DNA of 64,000 bases from Gymnothorax reevesii (lineage: Eukaryota > Chordata > Actinopteri > Anguilliformes > Muraenidae): positions 192,943,103 to 193,007,102 of the forward strand of contig CM056573.1 in assembly GCA_029721435.1 (NCBI GenBank). The letters are read 5' to 3'. How positions within the stretch are numbered: the first letter of the stretch is position 1; the number at the start of each line of letters is the position of its first letter. The notes beneath the pieces were generated by a model. That model had not been told where the DNA came from and did not search any database. It saw only the letters and a program-made list of their open reading frames with translations. Below are positions 36,267 through 46,100 of this stretch, piece by piece. The position numbers and the translations under genes were made by a program.

Positions 36267-36772
36267 GTCTATTAGTATGTGCAGCTATACAATCTGGAGT
36301 GCAAGTTAGTCAGTTAGTAAAAATATACAATGTTAATCTTGGTTAGTAATTAATCGAAAACAATAAACTGTTAGTATGGTTAGTGGATAGTAACAGAGAG
36401 AGGAAGGAAGCACACAAGATAATGAAGGAAGATTGAAAACCCAGAAACCAATAATTCACCCGAATGCGTGGCACGTAGGACAAAACCGTGAGCAAAGACC
36501 TACACAAGACAAGACTAGGTAAACGAAGTGCAAAGCAGAGCATGGCAGAAATAAACATGATCAGGAATCTAGGGGACTGAGGCAAAGACTAAATAATAAA
36601 ACAGGACATGAAAAATAATAACACGAGAATCTAAAATAATCAAAACACAATACACAATCCAAGAATAGTCAAGGGGCAGACAGTGGTCGCTATACACAGA
36701 AATCAATCAACATGGCTCGGCCAGGCACAGAACTTAAACATGACGGGCAGAAACGCGGATCACAACATAGAC

Positions 36773-37040
36773 AATGAAATCCACGGAGCATTGTACTCGC
36801 CAGCAAAGAATATGTTATTGAAAATGGCGAGATTAAAAATATAGAGACGGGAAACACAGAGGATTTGATGACAGAAGGAAGAAGTGAGGCTTGCAGGTAA
36901 AGTTTAGAGATGCTTTTCTGGGGCATTTTGGGAACTTGAGACACTTCTGTGGCAATATCAAAGTTGAGAGTATTCTTGGCATTGAGAATCTACAAGATTT
37001 CCACTTAAGAGAATTCTCAAAATTAAGCAAGATTTTCATG
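36773..37040. other. Flank between the Gypsy element and the duplication
   Basis: Short unassigned sequence after the right TAGAC duplication. No gene is seen. Confidence 0.5.
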
Positions 37041-37605
37041 CTAGACCATAGACCACATCTGGAGTATTGTGTACAGTTCTGGGCGCCATACTTTAAGAAA
37101 GATATAGAGGCTCTAGAGAAAGTTCAGAGAAGAGCCACAAAACTTATTCTAGGTATAAAAGATGAAAGCTACGAGAAGAGGCTGAAGATCCTTAATCTCT
37201 TTAGTCTTAGGAAAAGGAGACTCAGGGGAGATTTGATTGAGGTCTTAAAATATTATAAAGGGATTAACAAAGTGAATTATGTAGGATTCCTTCAACCAAG
37301 TGTTGTGAGTAGAACTCGGGGTCACGAATGGAAGTTGACCAAAGGTAAATTTAGCACTGATATTCGGAAATATTTCTTCACCCAAAGAGTAATCTCAATG
37401 TGGAATAGCTTGCCTGACCATATTGTTGAGGCAGAGACCTTGGGGGTTTTCAAGAGCAGGCTTGACCTAAAGCTAGATACCAATGAGTCATTCACTATCT
37501 GAAGGGATATATTCACAATAGTATAAAGAAACTGGCGAGCTTAGTTGGGCTGAAAGGCCTGTTCTTGACATTCATGTTATGTTATGTTATGTTATGTTAG
37601 TCCAT
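37041..37605 (+). mobile_element. CR1 LINE, 3' fragment (copy 1)
   Basis: A frame at 36891-37502 contains the CR1 C-terminal region: RPHLEYCVQFWAPYFKKDIE, VQRRATKLILGIKDESYEKR and SRTRGHEWKLTKGKFSTDIR. It ends normally, and the element finishes in (ATGTT)n at 37580-37603. The 5' portion with the reverse transcriptase is missing. It is homologous to 55375-55920. Confidence 0.88.
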
Positions 37606-38260
37606 TCAGTCAGTCTGGTCCAATCCACACTGACAGTCCATTCAGATAGTCCAGTTCAGTCCAGACTGACAGTCCATTCAGTCATTCCAGTCAGTCAGTC
37701 AGTCAAGTTACATCACGGTGCCGTACCTACATGCTTTCTGTCAAAGTCATGACCCCCTGTGGAACTCTGTACCACATTTTCTTGTCCAAAGTTTGATCTG
37801 TTCTTGGTCATTTGTCATCTTTTCATTGGTAACTTTTGTGGGGACTTGTATGGCTCATCTTGCTAACTCTAAATGATCGTATCTTATTACTGAGTTGTCC
37901 GATTTTCTTCAGATAAAGAATGTATTATCTTTTCATGTTAGATATCTGAGTATCATATCATATATGATATGAACAAAAGTATTTGTTTTCAGACTTCAAG
38001 GAATATCTAAATAGTATTTTAATGCTATCCATCATATGTCCAACTGTAATATCCAGTTTTCCTAGCCATGTTGAAGAATACTCATTTCCTTCAGAACAAA
38101 TATTTTGTTCAAAAAATCATTATCAGTATTATAATGACATATTTAATACAATTAACTTTTACATTCCTGTTTTGTTTTGCCTCATTGGATCACTGAGAAG
38201 TTTTTTGATCCCTCATAATTCAATGTTATGAGCATTACCAACATAGTAAAACCAAAGACT
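37606..38260 (+). other. Unique sequence within duplication copy 1
   Basis: It starts with CAGT-rich simple repeats (37606-37700), followed by noncoding sequence that closely matches 55925-56590. No gene is supported. Confidence 0.6.
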
Positions 38261-38279
38261 CAGCTGTGTGCAGGAGGAT

Positions 38280-38319
38280 CCTGTTACGCTCCACCATTGC
38301 ATTATGGGTCAGAATGCAG
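38280..38319 (+). pseudogene. Exon scrap of the cysteine-rich secreted-protein gene
   Basis: The codons CYAPPLHYGSEC and the following donor (GAATGCAG|GTACAT) match the end of the first coding exon at 59030-59068, with Leu-His where the complete gene has Val-Arg. The signal-peptide codons and the upstream acceptor are missing because sequence just left of 38280 is deleted relative to copy 2. The downstream coding exon is also absent. This paralogue is therefore dead here. Confidence 0.8.
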
Positions 38320-38377
38320 GTACATATTAGACTGCATTTCTCTTATCTGTTCTCTGTTGAAACATTACCCTATCTTT

Positions 38378-38684
38378 AAAAGAGACAAAGGAGACTGGAG
38401 CACACTGATAAATTAACAGCCTTTATGGTGCAAATACACTAACGTTTCGACACTACTGTGTCTTCCTCAGAGTCCTGATGAAGACACAGTAGAGTTGAAA
38501 CATTTTCCTCAGAGTCCTGATGAAGACACAGTAGTGTCGAAACGTTTTCATCAGAGTCCTGATGAAGACACAGTAGAGTCGAAACGTTTTAATCAGAGTC
38601 CTGATGGAGCCACAGTAGTTTGTCTATTTGCAACATAAAGGCTGTTAATTTATCAGTGTGCTCCAGTCTCCTTTGTCTCTTTTA
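38378..38684. repeat. Foldback element with hairpin array (copy 1)
   Basis: The outer arms of about 55 bp are inverted copies (AAAAGAGACAAAGGAGACTG and its reverse at the far end; TGATAAATTAACAGCC in both). Inside, one inverted and about four direct units of about 60 bp carry CCTGATGAAGACACAGTAG and GTGTCGAAACG. CATCAGAGTCCTGATG and GACACAGTAGTGTC are each perfect hairpins. The CTGATGA...GAAAC order resembles the core of a hammerhead ribozyme. Confidence 0.85.
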
Positions 38685-38929
38685 ATATCTGCTGTCCTTG
38701 AGCTGTTTAGCACCTGATTCAGCCGTCTTTTGCAGTAAGATGCGCGGTGACCCCTTTTTTCCTACTATATCTTTATTAGTTTTGGTGGCTTGGGCCTGCC
38801 CACATCACTGCATATTTGTTTAATTCACCTTCAAGCTTGGATATAGTTCCTAGTTTGAATTGACTATTCTGGAAGGTAGAGACATGATACGTAGGCAGTT
38901 GCCCTTATTCACGTCCCTTTTCAGCACAA

Positions 38930-39205
38930 TTTATCTATGTAGGACAGAGAGAAACCCGTCATCAAGCATGATGCCCTACTGTTTACAATAGGTGACAAGG
39001 GATCTTTTACACGCATTACCACACATACCTTTGATATAACAGTCGTGAGGCACTGAGGGGGATGACATCACCCGCTAATAAGCCTTTAACCTTTCACATT
39101 CAAGGAAGAACGAGAGCAAATCGCCACTATCAGGATTTGAATCCGTGTCCTTCTGTTTGACTGACAGACATACGCTCTAATCACTGATCCATCCTGCTGC
39201 CCCTT
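38930..39205 (-). mobile_element. tRNA-derived SINE (copy 1)
   Basis: On the minus strand a tRNA-like head spans about 39130-39203. It has an A-box-like TGGATCAGTGATTAGAGCG (39173-39191) and a B-box-like GGATTCAAATCC (39133-39144). The body extends to lower coordinates with an unclear end near 38930. The same element is in copy 2. Confidence 0.6.
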
Positions 39206-39210
39206 CTTTT

Positions 39211-39312
39211 TGTTATGATTCTGCTCTGTTTGCCATGTTTTTGAGGTTCTGTCTGATCTCTGTATTGCTTGACCATGCCTTGAATTGTGTATTGTGATTT
39301 GGTTATCTCAAT
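39211..39312 (+). mobile_element. LTR stub (first about 100 bp)
   Basis: It begins TGTTATGATTCTGCTCTG exactly as the LTR at 60504. It is interrupted at 39312, where PNMA-like Gypsy sequence starts. Confidence 0.8.
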
Positions 39313-41104
39313 TGAGGGCCTCAATTTTCTGGAGGTCTGTCTCAACACCACCCCGAGACACAATGTGTCCCAAGTACCTAACTGACGTTTGGAAAAATTT
39401 ACATTTCTCTTAGGACAGTTTCAGACCATATTTTTTAAGATGATGGAGCACGTTGAGAAGATGGGTTTCGTGCTCCTCAAGAGTGTCTGAGAACACTATA
39501 AGGTTGTCTAAAAAGACAAGGACTTCTTTTAGGTTGATATCCCCCATACACCTCTCCATCAACCTTTGAAATGTACTGGGAGCATTAGTTACGCCCTGGG
39601 GCATCCTATTAAACTCCCAGAACCCCAAGGGACATACAAAGGCAGTTTTATGTTTATCAGCCTCATCTACCTCAATCTGGTAGTAACCAGATTTGAGGTC
39701 TAGCACTGAAAACCATTTTGAGCCTGAGAGTGCAGAGAAAGTCTCCTCCAGGTTACGCAGAGTGTAGGCATCCTTGATTGTCTGTAGATTTAATTTGCGG
39801 TAATCGACGCAGAGTCTTATGTCTCCATTTTTTTTCTTAACTACCACTATAGGCGAAGAGAAACAGGATTCAGACTCGCGGATTACTCCTGCCTCGCTCA
39901 GCTCTTGCAGGTGCCGGCGAACAGCGTCAAGATCTTGTGGGCGTATGGGTCTGGGTCTGTACTTAAAGGGGGTTTCATCACTTAACTTAATTTGGTGTTT
40001 GACTTTGTCTGTTCGACCGAAATCAGAATCATGTTGAGCGAACACTTCTGGCATAGTGTTCAGTTCCTGCTCCACTCGCTCTCGCCATTCAGGAGGAAGT
40101 GGAGAGTCATCGAAGTTAAAGTGTAACCCTGCATCATCAGGTGACAGTGGGACACTAGTTAGGGGTGTCGAGTCAGTCGGGTTTTGTTTAGAGGAGAGCA
40201 CTCCCTGCAAGGCATGGATTTCGGCTATGACACTTTTTGCTGGAATGATAATGTCATGCTTACTTTCATTTTGCAGCACAACTGGCAACCTTTGGAAGGG
40301 ACTGTCTGGAAGACTGATCAAACAGCTTGTGACCATCACCCCTCCTGGCAAGGATGACAATGAAGGGGGTTCAATTACGATCCACCGATCTAATGTCTGG
40401 CTGTTGATGTGAACTGACCCTTCCAAGACACAGCTTTGACCTGCGGGGATGACTTCAGGCTCTCTCCCTGTTAGTCTCACTAGTCCTAAGCTGCTGTTCT
40501 CTTTTTGTCTGTTTCTCTTCTGCATTATTTTCAGAGCAACCCTGTAACCATATGGAATGGCCTGGAAAGCTGTATTGGTCATGGAATAAGCCTCATATAC
40601 TAGATCCAATGTATTACTGCCAATCAAAAGTGCAGTAGGCTGTATGTCTGGAACAGCTAACGCAAGTGTGGACACAGTGATCTCAGAACCAAAACAACCT
40701 TTAGGAAAGGTGATGTCTACCTCTATAAAACCTGAGTAAGGCACCGTTTGACCATTTGCCGCTTCTATCTCTAGCAACTCAGTCAAGGGATGGATGTCAA
40801 ATTTAGAAAGATTGCTCTCATAGAAGGACTGTGACACTGTGGTCACCTGTGACCCAATATCAAGAAGGCACATGGAAGCCTGTCCATCAATGAGTACACT
40901 AGCAGTGTACTTAGCTCCAATCAACCCTTTGGGTATTTTTGCAGGGGCAATTCTTGTGTGTGGAAAGGGTCTCTTTTGTTTCTTGGGTTGGCACCCAGTA
41001 GTAGAAATGGGACTGTTATCACTGCCTTCAGCTCTCATCTGTCCCGCAATGAGGGCTGGGGCTAGTTTAAAGGTTGAGTTGCAACCGAGCCATCTTGCCT
41101 TTCC
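39313..41104 (-). pseudogene. Protease and reverse transcriptase of the PNMA-like element
   Basis: The pol frame (open 39410-41107) is entered by -1 frameshifting from gag at 41065-41071. It contains a retropepsin (MCLLDIGSQVTTVSQSF, with Ile where DTG is usual) and the linker into RT: EAGVIRESESCFSSPIVVV, RLCVDYRKLNLQTIKD, FSVLDLKSGYYQIEV. The catalytic box reads VFLDNLIVFS instead of the usual F/Y-x-D-D. Both the protease DTG and the RT DD motif are thus altered. Below 39410 the frame shifts but family sequence is readable to 39313, where it ends at the duplication junction. Confidence 0.85.
41029..41071 (-). promoter_or_regulatory. -1 ribosomal frameshift signal (gag/pol)
   Basis: On the minus strand the gag frame ends CCT TTA AAC TAG, so the slippery heptamer T TTA AAC (41065-41071) lies immediately before the gag stop (41062-41064). 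The pol frame is the -1 frame and is open across it. Seven bases downstream, AGCCCTCAT and ATGAGAGCT can pair (eight of nine positions) around a 10-base loop. This is the classical slippery site, spacer and stem arrangement. Confidence 0.8.
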
Positions 41105-42455
41105 CACAAAGACTGTTTTTCTTTTAATTGCTTCCTCTTGGCAGCCGCCAATGTCGGGTTTGGATCGTTAGGACATGAGGAAGCGATGTGACCATCCTCA
41201 CCGCAGTGAAAACAGTACCATAGCTTTGGTCTGCTTGGCCTCTGTTCTGCAATGGAAGGAGACTCTTTAGGCTGAGTCGGCTGCTTCACACTCAACTGTG
41301 TGTCACTAGTCTTAGTTTTTGGAGGTTTCTGTGCTTTTAAGCTTGTGAGTTGGCTTTGAAGCTCGGTCACCTGTTTCTTCAACTCAGCAACAACGCTGTC
41401 TTGAGAAGGCAGATTGGACTCTGCTTTCGATGCCTTTAGTCGGGTAAGTTGACTTTGAAGCTCAGAGACTTGCTTCCTGACATAAGTGAGGTCACTGCCT
41501 ACTGGCGCATCATTAGCAAGGGGGCTTGCAGTCAAGAGATGAGTGCTAACCTTTTGTTTTGATGAACTAAGGTGCTTTCTCATCCGTTTTCTTTTGCAGA
41601 GTGTCTATCCTCCTCCACACGCAACTGTAACAATAGCTCAGAGATGGGAGGTGGGTCGTTCCTTTTACACTCAAGCTGCAGGTCAGCTATTAACACATCA
41701 TCCCAACACCCTCTACAAAATTGTCCCAAAAGGTGTCTCTCAACTTCACTGGCAGATACACCGCCCCTCTTCAATGATTTGGTAAGAACGGTCTGTAATC
41801 TGTACAGGTATTGAGATGGCTTCTCTCCTGCGTCTTGCAGCGTGTTAAGAAATTTGGCGAAAAGCTCGTCACCGTCCTCTACTGTTCCAAAAGTTGAGTC
41901 AAGTAGTTCAAAGTAAGTTACAGGCGAAGCTTGTGGACCTAGATGCTTTACGACGTCGACAGCTAGTGACACAAGGCTATCTAAAATTTTTCTCGCACAT
42001 TGCAAATCTGAAAGACCTGTGTCTTGCAGAATGAGCTCAACACTATTGCGCCAAGTATCAAAGTTAGCCTCATGACTGGGGCAAGGAGTTTTGCCCGAGA
42101 AACTTCTGAGTCTGAATGACACATTCATCTGTGAAACTGGGGCTTCGCTTCTCACGATGTGTTCTACAACCATTCGTTGTACTTCTGGAGGGTTAACGTA
42201 ATTCACAGTTCCCTTAGGTGTTTCATCCCCTTTCGTGTGGCTGGGCGTTTTGTTCAATGACGTTTCCCCTAGCTCTGTTATCCTCTCTGGATGAGCTTGA
42301 TAAGTTACCTGAGGCTCAAAAACCAATGATTGTGCCGACGGGCTTTGGAGCACTGCAATAGGAGGCTCACTTGCAGGCTCGCTTGTGGACGCCGCTTCAA
42401 CAGTTACAGATTTACTGCACTCAGAGAGCTGCTCTTGTATGGTACTGGTGTACTG
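41062..42455 (-). pseudogene. PNMA-type gag, capsid and zinc knuckle
   Basis: One frame (41580-42455) holds the capsid region: NVSFRLRSFSGKTPCPSHEA, ANFDTWRNSVELILQDTGLS, YFELLDSTFGTVEDGDEL and LYRLQTVLTKSLKRGGVSAS. These are recognisable from fish PNMA-like proteins. The next frame (41062-41583) has two heptad-type repeats (VSELQSQLTRLKA, VTELQSQLTSLKA), a CCHC knuckle (CFHCGEDGHIASSC) and a Lys-rich end at the frameshift site. A TAA at 42456-42458 breaks the frame upstream, and a frame change joins the two parts near 41580. The remainder is well preserved. Confidence 0.83.
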
Positions 42456-42552
42456 TTAAGCAAATCCATGTGGAACCGGTGGCACTGAGCATGCATTAAC
42501 GGTGCCAGTGGGGCTTGCTACAGCCTTAGTCACCGGGGAGGTCCATTTGGTA
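42456..42552 (-). pseudogene. Gag linker of the PNMA-like element
   Basis: Low-complexity codons (TKAVASPTGTVN) link the N-terminal and capsid parts. The Gmr1 element inserted at 42553-42556 (CTAG) inside this linker. Confidence 0.6.
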
Positions 42553-42556
42553 CTAG

Positions 42557-43052
42557 TGTAATGTGAATATAGGCCACTAGATGGCAGTATTTACCTTTTT
42601 TTTGTTAAGCTCAGACTGGAGTCATGTTTAGACATGTTCTGGACATGTCTGGGGCAAGTCTCAGAAAATTAAAAAAAAGAGGTCTAAATGTGGGTGGGGT
42701 CTGCAAAAGAGTATATAAGGAAAAAAATTGAGACAGTAAAGTAGTAGGAGAAATTGCAAGAAGATGACCAGACCTGCCATTCTGTTCAAGACCTGTGACG
42801 TTTCTTTTGTGGATTTCTTTGACTGTGTTTGAGCATTTTCTTCATCCAGGACATCACCAAGCCACCCCACTAAAAAGGGACTGTAATTATTTCTGTTTTT
42901 TCTTATTTATCAATCTTGGTCTTTAGTTGTAGGTTGTTATTAGTCTTTGTCTTCGTTAAAAATTAAATGTGTTTTAGTTGTTAAAACTGTGTTTGTCATC
43001 CCTTGCTGTTGCTGTTGTGTTATAAATGTAATAACAAATTGGGGCCATAACA
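42557..43052 (+). repeat. 5' LTR of the Gmr1-type element
   Basis: It contains a CTCF-like motif CCACTAGATGGCAG (42574-42587), a TATA box (GAGTATATAAGG near 42712) and an ATTAAA-type signal near 42962. The R/U5 border cannot be set from sequence alone. Confidence 0.95.
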
Positions 43053-43055
43053 AAT

Positions 43056-43076
43056 TGGGGGCTCAAGGTCCGGGAT
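43056..43076 (+). other. Primer-binding site, tRNA-Pro-like with AAG insert
   Basis: The sequence TGGGGGCTCAAGGTCCGGGA lies four bases after the LTR. The retroviral tRNA-Pro primer site is TGGGGGCTC followed directly by GTCCGGGA, so this one matches apart from three inserted bases (AAG). Confidence 0.7.
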
Positions 43077-43168
43077 AGACCATTGTGTGAGTAATTTATT
43101 GAAAATCTAACATTCCAAATTGTGAAATTGTTTTTGTGAATTTTCCTAGATATATATTGACAACAGCA

Positions 43169-46100
43169 ATGGATGATTTCTTGGCATCACCAACCGTAGG
43201 GGTTTTGAAGTCTTTTAAAAAGACAGAACTGCTAGAAATTTGCAGACAGTTGGAGCTGACAGAGGTAAAACCAGCCATGCGAAAAGCAAGACTGGCTAGA
43301 GAGATAGTTGAATATTACATTGATGAAAATGTGTTTGCACCAGGAGATCTGGAACAGTTTCCAGTGGAAAATCCAAATATAGAAATGGAACTTAAATTAA
43401 AAATGCTAGAGATTGAAAGGGAGGAAAGAGAAAAAGAAAGGGAGGAAAAAGAGAAAGAAAGGGAAGAAAGAGAAAAAGAAAGGGAGGAAAAAGAAAAACA
43501 AAGAGAATTTGAGAGGGAAGAAAAAGAAAAACAAAGGCAGTTTGAGTTAGAAAAATTTGCAAGAGAAGAAAAACAAAGAGAATTTGAGTTAGAAAAATTT
43601 GCAAGACAGAGAGATTTTGAATTAGAGAAACTCGATAGAGAAGAAAGACTCCAAATGGAGCAACTAAAAATAAAGATTCAAACTGAAAATAAATTTTGTG
43701 CCAGTCAGGAGGTAAAACTGGTGCCTCCATTTTCGGAAAAGGATGTTGACAACTATTTCCAATGTTTTGAAAAGGTAGCAAAGAGTTGCCAGTGGCCAAA
43801 GGAACACTGGCCTCTGATGTTGCAAACTGTCCTCAAGGGTAAAGCTCAACAAGCCTATTCGGCTTTGTCTGCAGATGATTCCTCTGATTATGAGGTTGTC
43901 AAAAAGGTTATTTTGAGAGCTTATGAGTTGGTTCCAGAGGCTTACCGACAGAAATTCAGAGGTCTGAAGAAATCTGAAAATCAGACTTATGTTGAATTTG
44001 CTAATGAGAAGCAGGTTTGCTTTGAGCGCTGGTGTACTTCTATGGAGGTCAAGGATGATTTCAACTCACTAAAAGAGATGGTGTTAGTTGAAGAATTCAA
44101 GAACTGTGTTAAGGATGATGTTAAGACCTACCTTAATGAGAAGCAAGCACTGAACTTGCAATCAGCTGCCAAATTTGCAGATGAATATGTTCTCACTCAT
44201 AAGTCCAAATTTCAGTCTAGCAGTAACAATAAATGGTCCCAATTTCAGAAAAAGGGTTACGGTGATACCCAAGATTCCTCACCCAAAGACAAAGACAAAT
44301 CTGGTGATGGTGCTCAGAAATCCAGAAATAGGTCTGATCAAAGTGTGAAAGCTGACAGTGACAAAAGTGGTCTAGTTTGCAGATATTGCAAGAAATCTGG
44401 TCATGTTACAACTAACTGTTGGTTCCTTAAAGCTAAGAAAGAAAAAGAAAAGGATACCAAACCAAATGCCTTTGTGAAAACAAGGTTAGAAACCCCTGTA
44501 GTAGATAACCAATCTGCTAAATTGCCTGCTTCTTGTGGGGCTAAAAAGCCTAATACAGCTGACTTTGTGAGGGAGGAATTTCTTCCATTTGTGTCAGAGG
44601 GATTTGTGGCTCTGAATGAGCATACTACTCCTGTCCCCATATATATCCTAAGGGATACCGGAGCTTCTCAGTCACTTTTGTTGATGGACTCCTTGGAGTT
44701 ACGTGATGAGACCGCTTCAGGGGATTTCATACTTGTACAAGGTATTGAAGGGAGGACTTTATCTGTACCCCTGCGCTCTATATTCTTGAAGTCAGATTTA
44801 GTTACAGGACAGGTAAAGGTGGGACTTATGTCAAGTCTACCTATAAAGGGTGTTTCTCTGTTGCTAGGCAATGACCTGGCTGGGGGCAAAGTAGTTCCCC
44901 CTGTACATCTTACTTCACAGCCGAGCACTGAAAATGGGGATGAGGACCCATCTCTGTATCCTTCTTGCGCAGTGACTCGTGCTATGGCCAAGAAGGCTAA
45001 AGAAGATGATGTTGTGGTGCCGTCCAGTACATTGAATAGTCAGGACTCAGGTGGTTCGCCTCATGACTCTGATTGGCCTATTATGGTTTCTCCGTTTGAG
45101 GACTTATCAGATACTTTTATCAGTTCTCTATTCAGCCAGCCGGATGGGTCTGGTGATTCTGATGTGTCTGGAGACTTGTCTCTGTCCAGAAAGCGGTTGA
45201 TTGAGGAGCAAACTAATGATCCTGAAATTGGTGTACTAAAGAGGAGAGCCCTTCCTGATAAAGAAATAGATGCAGTTCCAGTTGGGTATTATCTCAAGGA
45301 TGGTGTGTTGATGCGGAAGTGGCGCCCTCCTGATATCCCTGCCAATGCAGATTGGGCAGTGGTCAGGCAAATTGTTGTTCCGAAGGTCTACAGGAATGAG
45401 ATCTTAACAATGGCTCATAGTTTACCTTTAGGAGGTCATCTTGGTGTTAACAAGACTGTTGATAAGATCATGAAACACTTCTTTTGGCCTGGGCTTCGGA
45501 AAGACGTTTCCAACTTTTGCAAAACCTGTCACACATGTCAGGTAGTTGGAAAACACCAGTTAGACCCACCTGTAGCTCCATTGCAGCCTATCCCAGCATT
45601 TGGGGAGCCATTCTCTAGGGTCATTGTTGATTGCGTTGGTCCATTACCCAAGACTAGATCTGGAAATCAGTACTTGTTGACAATCATGTGTGCATCTACC
45701 AGATTCCCCGAAGCCATACCTCTAAGTAACATCAAGGCAACTGCAATCTCGAAGGCTTTGATAAAGTTCTTCACGTTGTTTGGTCTTCCCAGGGAAATTC
45801 AGTCAGACCAAGGTAGCAATTTCACTTCAGGATTGTTTCAGCAGGTTGTGTATGAACTAGGTGCAAAGCAGATTCTTTCTAGTGCCTATCATCCAGAAAG
45901 TCAGGGTGCCTTAGAGCGGTTTCATTCCACTCTCAAGACAATGATGAGGACTTATTGTTATGACCATGAGAAAGACTGGGATGAAGGGGTTCATTTGCTG
46001 TTGTTTGCAGCTAGAGAAGCAGTGCAGGAGTCTACTGGATTCAGTCCATTTGAGCTAGTGTTTGGTCATGAAGTGAGAGGACCTTTGCTATTATTGAGTG

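Larger units (their letters stand above)
24991..36767 (-). mobile_element. Full-length sushi-type Ty3/Gypsy chromovirus, inactive
   Basis: Both LTRs start TGTTGGGATT and end CACAACA on the plus strand, and the 5-bp duplication TAGAC flanks the whole element (24986-24990 and 36768-36772). The minus-strand order is 5' LTR, gag-protease, RT, RNase H, integrase, chromodomain, polypurine tract, 3' LTR. The RAKQWATAAWEA gag motif, CCHC knuckle and C-terminal chromodomain point to the sushi-ichi group. Nonsense codons, a frameshift and three nested insertions (LINE, SINE, hAT) have killed it. Confidence 0.9.
34156..36767 (-). repeat. 5' LTR of the sushi-type element, split by a hAT element
   Basis: LTR sequence runs 34156-34816 and 36275-36767, with a 1450-bp hAT insertion between. 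The order of landmarks matches the other LTR. Confidence 0.9.
37041..39312 (+). repeat. Segmental duplication, copy 1
   Basis: It matches 55375-60606 in direct orientation. The content is a CR1 3' end, about 650 bp of unique sequence, an exon scrap of the secreted-protein gene, a hairpin-array foldback, a tRNA-derived SINE and the first 100 bp of an LTR. Relative to copy 2 it lacks a stretch of about 2.4 kb (junction near 38275) and a 0.56-kb insertion. It is cut off at 39312 by the PNMA-like Gypsy element. Confidence 0.9.

Noticed and set aside
38378..38684. Standard active hammerhead ribozyme
   Set aside because: An extra A follows CTGATGA and no convincing stem I or cleavage-site context is present; I keep only the motif resemblance.
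39130..39203. Functional tRNA gene
   Set aside because: A-box and B-box-like sequences are present, but there is no sound acceptor stem, and the same body recurs at 60.4 kb; it is a SINE head.
42661..42870. 69-residue frame in each Gmr1 LTR (also 48193-48402)
   Set aside because: The two are identical because the LTRs are; it is an antisense chance frame within regulatory DNA.
43136..43168. Upstream extension of the Gmr1 gag-pol frame
   Set aside because: It begins at a GTG, which is not a normal eukaryotic start, and the ATG at 43169 is in a better context and matches the expected gag start.
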